From the NCBI GenBank assembly GCA_032622095.1, contig CP136066.1, positions 104,619,319 through 104,683,318 on the forward strand: a stretch of 64,000 nt of DNA. Direction: 5' to 3'. The DNA comes from Siphonodentalium dalli. Its lineage: Eukaryota; Mollusca; Scaphopoda; Gadilida; Siphonodentaliidae. A model generated the notes under the pieces. The model was not told the origin of the DNA. It was given only the letters and a program-made list of their open reading frames with translations, and did no database searches. Shown here piece by piece: positions 47,171 through 57,742 of the stretch. The position numbers and the translations under genes were made by a program. Within the stretch, counting starts at the first letter, position 1; each line of letters starts with the position of its first letter.

Positions 47171-47386
47171 AATATACCGCAGCCGGACAACAACTCGGTT
47201 TGACCGGAAAGCGAAAAAAACACCGGAGCATACAATTCACGAGAAGGTGCTTGTTAACTTAGTTTAGATTATTGTGACTAAAATGGTCATTGTCTACCAG
47301 TAGAACGCAGATTTGTACCTCGTGATGTCATGACATGTACAAACATGTATATTGGTGATCGCAACGCTATGTATGCACTTTAAAAA

Positions 47387-47716
47387 ATGACAACTAGTCA
47401 TTACCTCGACTTTGAAAAAGATGCAAATGAGATGAGTGAGATACCAGCATATAACTGTTTTCTGATACCATTGGAGGAGAAATTGTTTAATACATGGGAT
47501 AGTTCTGCAGTAAAAATTTGCCAGATAAGCGATCGCAGGGTAGAATTCTGCAATCGACTGGTAGACACTGACATAGTTGGCATTATTAAGAGGGTTAATG
47601 GGGTCAATATCACATGTACACCAAGACAGTGGTTATCCAAAATTGTTTTATGTGGATTGTATTACTCATGTATATATGATTTGGATATTAAGGTTAATCC
47701 ATATTCTATAAAATGA
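47387..47716 (+). other. unrecognised 109-codon open frame
   Basis: ATG at 47,387 (MTTSHYLDFEKDANEM) to TGA at 47,714. The amino-acid composition is ordinary, unlike the repeat-derived frames around it. No family recognised and no clear splice signals. It may be an exon remnant or chance. Confidence 0.25.
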
Positions 47717-48279
47717 GAGAAAATTGAAGTTGTGAGTCTGAAAATACATATTTGGAAAAATATTACATGCAAATTTTTTCCGACAACCCCCCCCCCCCCC
47801 CCTTAAATGAATAAGGAAAAAATTTACGTGTAAATTGTTTACGCCTAAGTACCACCCCACCCCCCGGTACGTTGTGTCCCGCAGTTGTTTTCCGGGGGGG
47901 ATACCTGGTAATGATCGCAGTATATACGGGCAGTATATGATATCCACCACGGTATCAAGTCGATTACTGTTGTGGAGCACCATGCAGTTATGATACACCA
48001 ACAAATATCACACCAAAAGTTGAAATTTAAAACAGCCACATGGATCTTGTTCAATGAACTTATATATGCATGAATAAGATGAATCACTAAATTATCTTTT
48101 CATGCTTGTTTGTGTAATGCCAATCAATGCAGCCTGACAACATGGATGGGTGGAGTTTATAAATTGACAGCCTAAACAATGTTGGCAACTTAAAAGTTCA
48201 TTATGTGCTACATTTAACTCCCGTATATACAATACAATTTTTCTATCAGCGTTCCCATGTCCTATATTTGGAATAATAT
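47717..48279. other. unassigned with poly-C/poly-G tracts
   Basis: A C run at 47,787-47,801 and G runs near 47,893 could pair as a loose foldback (CCGACAACCCC and GTTTTCCGGGGG). Nothing else recognised. Confidence 0.35.
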
Positions 48280-48660
48280 ATACATGTACATGTAACGAAG
48301 GCCATCCGTTCCACAGATAGGAGGAAAAACACTGCATTTTATTTTCATGCATGCGAAACATGACAACATGCATATGGGGTGTAACATGACAACATGCATA
48401 TGCCATATGGGGTGTAACATGACAACATGCATATGGGGTGTAACATGACAACATGCATATGGGGTGTAACATGACAACATGCATATGGGGTGTGACATGA
48501 CAACATGCATATGGGGTGTAACTGTGGGTATATGCAACGTTGAAACTGTACTAGTAACCATAATGAGGTGTTGGAGGTTACTGTGCTTTATATATCTTTA
48601 ATACTGCAGTATTAACGGGGGCACTATACTATAAGAGGTGGCCAATTACTTTGAGTATAC
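48280..48660 (-). repeat. inverted copy of the 51,470-51,690 repeat
   Basis: Its reverse complement contains AAAATGCAGTGTTTTTCCTCC, GGATGGCCTTCGTTA, TGGTGTTGGA-like and GGCCAATTACTTTGAGTATA blocks. All of these appear in the same order at 51,470-51,690. A minisatellite has expanded inside this copy. Confidence 0.6.
48358..48522 (+). repeat. 26-bp minisatellite, six units
   Basis: Unit CATGACAACATGCATATGGGGTGTAA repeated head to tail (shown in the window as consecutive CATGACAACATG starts at 48,358, 48,384, 48,418, 48,444, 48,470 and 48,496). The second unit has an 8-bp internal duplication (CATATGCCATATG). Units are nearly identical, so expansion is recent. Reverse-strand frames (HVVMLHPICML) are artefacts. 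Confidence 0.95.
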
Positions 48661-48854
48661 ATGTAGCCATACCTCACACATGGAACAGGGCTTGACTTAT
48701 TTTTAGGTACATGGAAAAATAGGTACGCAGAGCAATACATAACACCTAGTCTGCTTCGTATATTTTACATAAATATCAACCGATTTGGTGCAGTGTTGAA
48801 GCGGTAACCTTTCTAGTACTGCGTTGTTAGAAGTTTCTGGTGTGAGACCACACA

Positions 48855-48935
48855 AGCCATATTTCTGAATAAATCCTGAAAAATTACCCACAATCCTGAG
48901 GTTAAGTGGTCACTTACTTTGGGCATTACTGTAAT
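48855..48935 (+). mobile_element. half copy of AGTAATGCCC foldback MITE
   Basis: CAAGCCATATTTCTGAATAA...GGGCATTACTG then TA matches the right arm of the complete foldback at 51,956-52,168. The left arm is missing. Confidence 0.6.
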
Positions 48936-49169
48936 TCCCTGACATTCCCCCAATCTTTGACTAAAAGAAAATTCACCCTTTTGATATCATTTGACCATGA
49001 AATGGCCCGAAAAAGATGTTTTATGAGATTTACGTTTGTTTTTTATTTAATTTTGTTTGTTCAAGTAACATATCAAATGAGTGAAATTTTATTTTAGTCA
49101 TTCATGTGGGTATTGTTAGTGGGGAGATATTTAAGGGGAGGTATCCTGTTACAACGGTATATGCTACTA
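48936..49169. other. unassigned sequence
   Basis: No signal recognised. Confidence 0.3.
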
Positions 49170-49350
49170 GTATATGTACATAAGTATTAACTGTCATGTG
49201 GACTGTTTTTATGGAGATGTAACCGTGAGGTAAGTGGACATAACTTGTGTAAAACCCAAAGGGTTTTACATACAAGTTATGACCACTTTCCTCACGGTTA
49301 CATCTCCATTGATATAGTCCACATGACAGTTAATCCTTATATTTATATAC
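49170..49350. repeat. long hairpin foldback, arms about 80 bp
   Basis: TTAACTGTCATGTGGACT...GGAGATGTAACCGTGAGG...GTAAAACCC pairs with GGGTTTTAC...CCTCACGGTTACATCTCC...GTCCACATGACAGTTAA around a 4-base centre (49,257-49,260). This is a near-perfect palindromic MITE. Confidence 0.85.
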
Positions 49351-51469
49351 ATTTAGCGAAAAAGCCACTTTTGTAAATGTATTTAAATTGAATAGTGTAT
49401 TGTGACAAAAAACAGCCCAAAGTACCCAATAGCACCCTTGGCAAAAGTTAATAGGAACAATTTCTCTTCATATTGCAACCAGATGATGTATTAAGTCAAT
49501 CCTGCGCGAGTCCAAATGCTCCCAAAACATTACGCGTTCGTCTTTCCAAACCCAATGACGTATGTATGGTGTTGTGAGCTTGGTGTTATGAGCCGTTGCG
49601 CATTCACCGAGAAATAACTGCAACTAGCCACGTGGGCGCCGACCAATCAGTATGCTGGATTTAGTGATGACAACACTTAGTATGTAAATATATGTATTTG
49701 TAGCTGATTCTGACCAACATGCAGCGTTTGAATGGATAACATTACTGTTATAACTGCCCCTCCCCCCCCCCCCCCCCGGGTGATTAATTTGGACCGTACA
49801 TCTTAATAATATGTACATGATTAGTCATTCCGCTTTTCTGATGTCATTACAAGCATTCAAATCTTATTTTTCAGACAGGAGGAGCTGCCTGACTGGATTG
49901 AGACATACACATTTCATTCAAGGCATGATATCTGACAACCAATCATAGAATCATGTTTCCTGAGTGTTTCTTGCAGATAATGATTACCCTTGATACCAAT
50001 ATTATTAATTCTGTCCAGGACTGGATGAGGAAGGATTTCAAATGTTATTCGGTGTACATGTAACGGATACATGTAATCTAGATGTTATCGGTATTCGTCC
50101 ATGCATGACATAATGTGAGTTGTTGCTTTGTGACAGTCCTGGCTATATACATGTACCATATGTATGCCAATGGACGGTATGCACTGAATCCAGTACTGTG
50201 CAGCGAAGGGGAGGCTTTAATATATAACCAAATGATGACCAATGTCTTCATCAAAGGCAAAAATGACACATCAATTCCTTCCTTGATGGAGACCGATCAG
50301 TGACGTCTACATTTTATCAGACTTAGTGGTGAAAATCTTGGCAAGTGAAGTTAGTGAATTCAATTCTACAACATACATGTACCTGTATGCTTCTGTATGT
50401 ACCTGTATGAGTCTCAGAAAATGTGCACTATGGCATCCAGTGTATGCATAACCTTTGTTATACCGTACTTCATACTACATTGACCAGAATTTGGAGGTGT
50501 ACCAGTTTCATATCTCTACACAAAGCACAACAGTACCCATGGATCAGTCTCAAGCCTTGTTTCTGAGCTTGTCTGAAGGATATGAACTTTTAAAGATATA
50601 TTATGCACTTGTTCTGGTGCGTGAAACTGATCAGTTAGTACCAAGGCGCTATGCCAACTGGAATAAGGTAGCATTCTACTAACATAGCCGAAAATCGAAA
50701 GCAAATCAACCGTAATACTCCATAGAAAACATTGTCTGAACTACGCTCAATTGTGAATATTTACTACTCGATTCGGGGCGCATCTATCGGCGATAATATA
50801 ACGAAAACGAGTTCGCCTTTGATAGTTACTGCATTTAATTATGTATACGAATGATGGTGTGTGTTGTTAATTTGGATATAATGTTTGTAAAAAGTACTAC
50901 TTTTAACAAGATTATTCTCCATTTATATTTTATCACCCTATTGGAGTGTTTCACATCACTTCAAGTGACACATTATTGCAGCATGTCAATATAATCAGAT
51001 TCATGTACATGTACACACATACATGCCTTAAAATCCATCACAGAATAAAAATATTCTGATGTTCCTTTATCTTTGTCAACCTGCTGTATCACCAAGTAAT
51101 CTGTACAAGGAGCTTAATGTGGCTTAGACATAGAGCACATTCATTTGTTGCATATATTCTGTTGAGTATACAAGGAGATGGTCTCCTAAATGGCCGGATT
51201 TAGTGTACCCTTTAATGCTTGTAATACATGCATGTACTAGTACCTGTTTAGACCAAGTTTTCCCTGTCCACAACTTGTTGTATCGGTTGGGTTGATGCTG
51301 TTTTGGACCGAGTCCCATCCCGATACTCTTCTATAATGGACTTTACGCCCAGAATTGTGGGTTGAAGTTATCTTGATTGTAGCACTACCAGTATTTCGTC
51401 AGATTAGGTCAAAGTGACGCTTTTTTATAAGAACATAGAGGGCAGCCTTTCCCAAGCGTGATGATTTCA
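49351..51469. other. unassigned sequence
   Basis: A C run lies at 49,762-49,777. CTACTAACATAGCCGAAAATCGAAAGC at 50,677 matches the TTTAAACC-type element at 16,560. Short forward and reverse frames are not recognised. A reverse-strand CCAACCGATACAACAAGTTG stretch near 51,280 is unremarkable. Confidence 0.35.
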
Positions 51470-51690
51470 AACCTGCATATACTTAAAGTAATTGACCATC
51501 TCTAACGTGGTGTTACCCAGGTAATGCTGTGGTATTACACTGCAGTAATTTCCAACACCATGGTAAGGTTGTCACTTGAACACAAAACAGCACCACGATG
51601 GATGCGGTATGCAATTAAAATGCAGTGATTCTCCTTATATCTTTGGAACTTAAAGGAATGGATGGCCTTCGTTATAGGTTATAATTTATA
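51470..51690 (+). repeat. inverted partner of 48,280-48,660
   Basis: TATACTTAAAGTAATTGACC (51,479) through GATGGCCTTCGTTATAGG (51,663) aligns with the reverse complement of 48,280-48,660. Together they form an inverted pair spanning 3.4 kb. Confidence 0.6.
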
Positions 51691-51955
51691 AATAACATTT
51701 ACAAAAAGTTTCCCAAGAATATACTAATAGTATAGAATAATGTTCATATGAATGCGCTATTATCCACAAAACACACTTTGTGTGAGTCAATCGTTTGTTT
51801 ATATACAGCAGTAAATAGTGAGCGATAAGCAAAACACTCAACACCGTTGCGATTGTTTAATTGAGCGATTCATGGTGACCCATTCAACACTTCAAAATCT
51901 TGAGAGGTTATAGAAGAGTAGCCGGACAGGACTCGATCCAAAACAGTTTCAACTG

Positions 51956-52168
51956 CAGTAATGCTCTAAGTAATCAACTCCTTAACCACAGCAGAATTAT
52001 GGGTAACTTTTCAGGATTTAGTTGGAAATATGGCTTGTTGCCATTCATCGGAAAGCTCTCAGAGAGCTTTCTGATGAATGGCAACAAGCCATATTTCCGA
52101 CTAAATCCTGAAAAGTTACCCATAATTCTACTGTGTTTAAGGAGTCGATTATACTCTGGGCATTACTG
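51956..52168. mobile_element. foldback MITE, possible Tc1/mariner type
   Basis: The ends are CAGTAATGCTCTAAGTAA and, inverted, CAGTAATGCCCAGAGTAT. TA follows the right end (52,169-52,170). The arms of about 100 bp are almost perfectly complementary and meet at GAAAGCTCTCAGAGAGCTTTC. A TA target and a short CAGT start suit Tc1/mariner-like MITEs, but the left TA is not preserved. Half copy at 48,855. Confidence 0.7.
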
Positions 52169-52170
52169 TA

Positions 52171-52836
52171 TTCGATATCTCAAGCTGTTGCATACCGAAA
52201 AGACTTGGGCTAGTACCTGAACAGTAAACCTGCAATCTGCATGATTCATGAAACAGCTATTGAAACCATGCTGTATATACTTAGAATTACACAATTTTGT
52301 TTATGGGTTTGTTGATATGACACGAGTGCTAGCGCACAATGACGGAATGAACAGCACACCCTAGAGTTCTATCTTTCCTCAATGGCACAAGTGCTGTATC
52401 AACAAATCCATTAATACAAGTGTCTTTCTGTGTTTATTACACATCACCCGTCCTAGAATATGTGCATTTAAAAATACAGGGTTACGATGTTTATTAAGGC
52501 ACATACAGTGCTTGTTTTGTCATGTGTGATGATTTTTTATCCTATCGTTTGAACTGGATACTCAAATAACAGAAATTGTTATATATTATTTTTGCAACCG
52601 ACAGATTTGAGGTAACTCTTTCTATAAATATATTGAAAATCATGTGTCGGGATGTAATATTAGCAATCAATATATTTTTTGTTGCGTATATAGGTTTATA
52701 CAATTTTAAGAGGCAGAACAAGATACAGGTACTTTGTATAGTTTCATTTCGCGAATGTACACAGTATCTTGTTTGGCCACTTGCAATTTTAGAAACCCAT
52801 AACTGTAACGAGAAATTGTTGACTGTATATTTAAAG
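52171..52836. other. unassigned sequence
   Basis: Overlapping open frames of 115 and 121 codons on opposite strands extend into the TTTAA element at 52,837, so neither is credible as a gene. Confidence 0.4.
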
Positions 52837-53337
52837 TTTAAAGGTACGGGAGGCCTTGGCGGTGGGTATGCTGTGAAAATATTTCCACCGGTCAAAAACC
52901 GCCACAAACAGAAAGAATATTAAAATGCAGACAGACTTTGTCCGTATACAAATAAGAAATATCGCATAAACAGTATGTTATTGTCATATGTTTGACCATT
53001 CTTATGTAAACAAAAGCATAAAAAGGTACTTTCCTGGTGTTTGTTTATATTATGATGGTAAACATAAAGAGCGTTCATTGTTGCTGAATTTTGATATGGA
53101 ACGAATAAAGAGCATTTATATCATTTGTGTGTGATTAGCCAGTAACACTGTGCTGCCTTCTGTAACACAATCAGGCTCCTGCTTAGGTAAAATATAGTAG
53201 GTCTTTATGATAGCATGCTGTTTACGCGATGGTCATGTTTATATGAACAAAACTGTATGCGTTTTAATGTTTTTCTGTTTACGGTGATTGAAACAAATAT
53301 GAATATTTTCGACAACTAAGGCCTCCCGTGCCTTTAA
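52837..53337 (-). mobile_element. TTTAA-bounded short DNA element, copy 2
   Basis: The ends TTTAAAGGTACGGGAGGCC and GGCCTCCCGTGCCTTTAA are well preserved inverted repeats. The body is the reverse complement of 437-925. Length is 501 bp. It lies within the CACTA-like interval. Confidence 0.75.
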
Positions 53338-53990
53338 GCCCCCTTATTGTCTCTATTATACATTTAACAATGATATTTACAAGTTTTTATATTCAGAATA
53401 AATGTCAATTGTATATTTTAAAACACAATTGAAATTATATATTAATTTAAAATTAAATGTTTTTCTTAATTAAGAATTGTTTTCTAATATATCTTTCCTA
53501 ATTGGGGAAAATATTCCTAGTTAAGAAAACTTGTTTTCCTCACTTAGATTTATTTTCCTGCTTGAGAAAATCTCATTCTAGAAAAAATTGGCATCACTTA
53601 AGAAAAAATATCTTGACGATATTTCTTACTATAGAAAATATAATTTCTTGTTCTAGATTAATTGTATAGCTTTCTTAAATTTCTAGCTATTCTCCCAAGA
53701 TAATCGCAGTATCTTAAACTTATCTTATTTCAAGAAAAATAAACTTATGTGAGAAAAACAATCTTTCCTACATTAAGAAAAAAAATCTATAATAAGATTT
53801 TTTTACTAGGATTTTCTTACTAAGATTACTGTGTTTTCTTAAAGAAATTTTCTCAGACAAGAAATTATCCCACCCTTTCATTTCTTGACCTAGAAAATAT
53901 GTTTTTCTTATTTTTCTAGCTATTCTCCCAAGATAATATCTCATTTCAAGATTTTTTTTTTCCTGAATTGAGAAAATATTTTTGGCAGTG
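53338..53990. repeat. subterminal AAGAAA/TCTTG-rich end of CACTA-like element
   Basis: The segment TTTCTAGCTATTCTCCCAAG followed by ATAAT occurs twice (about 53,681 and 53,916), about 235 bp apart. Dozens of AAGAAA/TTTCTT words occur in both orientations. In CACTA elements such arrays are transposase-binding sites. Confidence 0.6.
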
Positions 53991-55069
53991 TATACATGTG
54001 ACCTTATTCCAGATCTTATAATCTGATTGGGTTTGCAGGATGTTTGCGGATTGCTTGCCGAACCATTCAAATACGATACTTGTAGTGTATATCTTGTTGT
54101 TTAGTGTCTCCAACTTGGGTCGATTTAAAATCCACTTACCATAACTAGATGCCATTGTTGATAAGATGCATATAATGTCCAGCGAGTGCTGTGGTCCAAG
54201 CCAAAATAAAGTACATGGCAAAGTTATATTGTGTTTCTTATACCGGTTGTTGGTGGTCTATACGTGCCATGGGGTGACTTCCGAGCAGCATTGATCCACA
54301 AATAACAACAAGCGATAAGTAGTTGCTAAAAATGACTATACACCTACAATAACCAAGCCAAATATCATGCATATATAGGCATGTAATCACCTCGGGTTAG
54401 ATAAACTTTCCAATGCCAAGGTGGCTCAATCAGGGGGGTTCTGGTTACATAGCAACCAGGTCATAAGCCGGCTATCGATGTCAACGCTATGATCCACACA
54501 CAGAACAGAGAGAATAACAGATTCGTGCAAGTGTGTCCAATGTGATCGGTGCTTGCAAGATGGTGGAATGACCATCTGTTTTTCTTCTTCGCCACTTATA
54601 TTGACAACACCATGGTATGGTTATTTGCTGAAAGGAGGATTTATAAACTGTAAGCCCACTGCAGCAATGAAGGTTTAGAAATCTGTGTTTGCAATCTTTA
54701 TGACAGCAAACCTACACCAAGCTGTAAAACGAACAGCAAATGTTGTTTGCCTGCATATACATGTATTACCAAGACCGTTTGACGTCACGCATTCATTGGT
54801 CATATTTTGTCTGTCTAAGCTGGCATTATCTGCTATCGTAAATTGATACACAAACATCGTGAGCGGACGGAAAGCATGGAAATTAATATATGAGCGAATC
54901 ATTTCCGGACGACATATAAGCTCCAAGAATCGACCACCAATAGAGCTAATTGCATATGTAAATAATTCCGCGGAACCCAAAAACCAGCAATAATCGGAAA
55001 GCATGTCTTAGTGACAAACTTCCCCAGTTACGCGAATCAGGTATCTTACAGTACCAGTCAGAAGAAGTG
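53991..55069. other. unassigned sequence
   Basis: ACAACACCATGGTATGGTTA near 54,605 resembles part of the 51,540 repeat. Reverse-strand frames of 91-109 codons are not recognised. Confidence 0.35.
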
Positions 55070-55074
55070 GCATA

Positions 55075-55212
55075 TTGAGGCGCGCCTTTATTGCGATATT
55101 GAGCGCGCTTAATTTCGAAAAAGGCGCAATTATAGCGCAATACCTTTAAATCTGTCACGCTTATTGTTGCGATATTGAACGCAACATATTGCGATATTAA
55201 GCGCGTTTCGCC
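55075..55212 (+). repeat. GCGATATTGAGCGC motif cluster
   Basis: The words ATATTGAGGCGCGCC, TTGCGATATTGAGCGCGC, TTGCGATATTGAACGCAAC and TTGCGATATTAAGCGCG occur within 140 bp, mixed with GGCGCAATTATAGCGCAA. Spacing is irregular. GC-rich palindromic half-sites alternate with ATATT. Confidence 0.65.
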
Positions 55213-56009
55213 TGAGTCTGGGCTATACCCGAAGTGACCTTTCTATTGGAAGCTCAATTATCGTTGTTGGCTGATTCATTCGCTCAACCAAGCGTGTTCG
55301 TTCATTGCGCTGGTCCGATCGACTTTTCAAGATTTTTATTTGAGGCGCGCACGTACCCGGTGCCATTATGTAAAACATTAGGAACTGGTTACAACTCAGC
55401 ATACGATAGTTAGTATGTCTTTGTTATCATATTCCGTAAAATGTATTGTAGCCTCATAAATTTGTGAAATTGGTTTCTATGAAACACGCCGATTATCACC
55501 TAATTCTTTTTTTACCGAAACCATTGTCTCAATCGAGATATTGATATCGTATCATAGAAACAATTCTATAACACATATTTTCTTCGAATTCCTTCTTGTG
55601 TCACCAAACAAGAAATATTGCATCATTCACATTCCCAGTGGTGACATAAATCTTTCCCTTGACGATATTCACTAAATTCGTTGGCATCTTGCTCGGGATC
55701 AATTAAATTTATGATATTTCTAAGTTTCCAACCGATCGACGGCTATTCTCGCCTTTAACTCATCGTTTTTTTTTTGCTGGAAAGTGTGAGATTGTGTATC
55801 ACATTTCCTCATCCGTCAGATATAATTCGTTGCTCGATGGTCCCCATTTAAGAAATTATGGTACCAGTGGTTTGCCTAAGACAGTGGGATTCTCACGCCA
55901 ATAGGCAGTATCGCCGTGCCTATAAGCCTTATGGACACAGCGATATATATAAGCATATTACTCAAAAATTCCGTTATATATACACCGTCAATCCTTTCTT
56001 TACTAAATG
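55213..56009. other. unassigned sequence
   Basis: No gene or repeat signal recognised. Short frames on both strands begin near 55,860. Confidence 0.35.
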
Positions 56010-56165
56010 TATTATCCAATTCAGTTATGAAAAATTTACATTCAATTTGTCTATTGAGCATTTGGAGGGGTGTTCGTGAAAAATTAGCAGACGACAGTAT
56101 GGCACAATATATTACAAGTACGGAAGGATTCCTATTCTTTGGTGAGAAATGTTCAGATAATAAAT
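56010..56165 (-). repeat. protein-like dispersed repeat R, copy 3
   Basis: GAGCATTTGGAGGGGTGTTCG and GGTGAGAAATGTTCAGATAATAAATTC align with copy 2 (2,463 and 2,548). A forward frame (56,139-56,453) starts inside but shares no reading with the other copies. Confidence 0.5.
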
Positions 56166-57674
56166 TCAGCCAACGATTTGTTGAATGTTGATATCAAATT
56201 CGGTGACAATTGGGGTGCTTCACAAATTTATGGGGCTACAATACATTTTGCGGAACAAGTCCTAATGGAACTACTCATCAATGAGTATTTAGTAAAGAAA
56301 GGGTTGAAATACGTGTACAGATCAATGACATCGAATAGTCCCGTGTTGGTCGGTTTTGTACCGATGTACGTGCATGCGTTCACACCTAAACTATGGGTTA
56401 TGACGGAGAACATAGCGGAATCATCTTGTCTCAGAACCTGCAGAGAAACATAATCGGCCGAATTCTGGTCCCTGGTCTAGACCAGGGTTTCATGTAAGCC
56501 ATAGTCTAGATGAGGCCGAAACCACGGTGATCGCCATCGGCCGAATTCTGGTCCCTGGTCTAGACCAGGGTTTCATGTAAACTATAGTCTAGACCAGGCC
56601 GAAACCACGGTGATCGCGATGTGTTACCCAGCTTCGAGGCGAGTAAGCTGGGATTATTGGTCAGCACTTGTCCGTATTCTCATCTTTTTGAAACTCAGGT
56701 TTACGTAAACCAAGGTTTGCCTTCTTATTGTCATTCAAGCCTTTGTCGGTCTGTTCATAATTCGAACCATGTGGTAACGTACAAGTTCTGGTAACAGAAA
56801 CATAAGTATTTTTTGGAAGCATTTATCTTTATGTTAACCAAATTGCAATTGTGTTATATTTGTATGTCGTGTAGAGTAAAGATTATAATTATATATGAAC
56901 TGGAGAAAATTTAATATAATCCACAATTATGTGTGTTATAGGTAATAGTCTGCAACTGAGACCTAGTCCCCCCCTGGTCTGAGATTTTTGTATAAACCGA
57001 GACTTTATCCCGAGACGAGAATAGCGAAGTCTGGTTTCGAGAATATATTTATGGTGCAGAACTCTAATATGGATTATTCGTTTGATTGTAAGCCCGTCAT
57101 TCGCACGATGGTGAATAGTTTGAGCAATCACAAGCTGGCTTTTAACTGGACATTAGAAATGATCTAGTGTAAGTGTGTTTTATATAATGTCACCTATCAT
57201 AACTGTAACAATCATGCGTGCGTGTACCCCGGCAATTTGCTGTGGATGAGCATGGGCGACCCGGCATAACAGTGAATGGCACATCGGATTTTCATCTTGC
57301 ATCGCATGGGCGGGATGCGGGCTTTCCCGGCGTATACATAAAATGGACGTTGGAATGCGTCTTAATGGGGATTACTCGTATTCACGTAGATTATTCCAGT
57401 ATTTTGAACAAGAATAATACTGATGTTTTAAGCAAACAAAAAAACAGTAAAGACGAAAACAAAAATTACAAACAAAAAACAGAAACAAAATTATAAAAAA
57501 CAAAACAAACAAAAAAACAAAAGAATTTGTTTTCCAAAACATTAAAGTAAAATGAAAAACATAACAAAAATAGAAGAAAAAAAAATCTAAATTTATGATT
57601 CTTTTATTTAAACGCATTCGTTGAAAAAGAAATACAAGAATGGAATTTACTATCTTGTGTCCCTAGAAATCTCG

Positions 57675-57742
57675 GGGGCCCCGGTGGTTCATTCGGTAGA
57701 GTGTCATGTGCATTACACCGTCACAGGCCGTCCAGCGCTGAC
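57675..57742 (+). repeat. tRNA-like head of CGGCCG element, copy 2, 5' part
   Basis: GGCCCCGGTGGTTCATTCGG...AGCGCTGAC aligns with the tRNA-like heads at 62,155 and 63,604. The B box is lost to the LINE insertion. The block resumes at 59,188. Confidence 0.65.

Larger units (their letters stand above)
40945..53990. mobile_element. candidate 13-kb CACTA/EnSpm-like element
   Basis: The left end reads CACTGCCAAAAATAATTTCT (40,945) and the right end, on the minus strand, CACTGCCAAAAATATTTTCT (from 53,990). TA flanks both ends (40,943-40,944 and 53,991-53,992). Subterminal regions (40,945-41,260 and about 53,450-53,990) are packed with AAGAAA, TCTTG and TTTCAAGA words in both orientations, as in EnSpm elements of fish and invertebrates. 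No matching opposite end was seen closer to either terminus. No CACTA transposase frame was recognised. If single, it is a large non-autonomous or degraded element hosting many nested repeats. Otherwise these are solo ends of two elements. Confidence 0.5.

Noticed and set aside
46977-47267. Overlapping frames of 71-104 codons
   Set aside because: They stem from an inverted G/C homopolymer region that opens frames on both strands.
48092-48561. Reverse-strand 130- and 99-codon frames with repeated HVVMLHPICML
   Set aside because: These are produced by a 26-bp minisatellite read in different phases.
52542-52923. 121- and 115-codon frames
   Set aside because: They lie on opposite strands over the same bases and run into a transposon terminus.
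57372-57617. Phe-rich 81-codon frame
   Set aside because: It is a translation of an A-rich/T-rich tract shared by both copies of the CGGCCG element.
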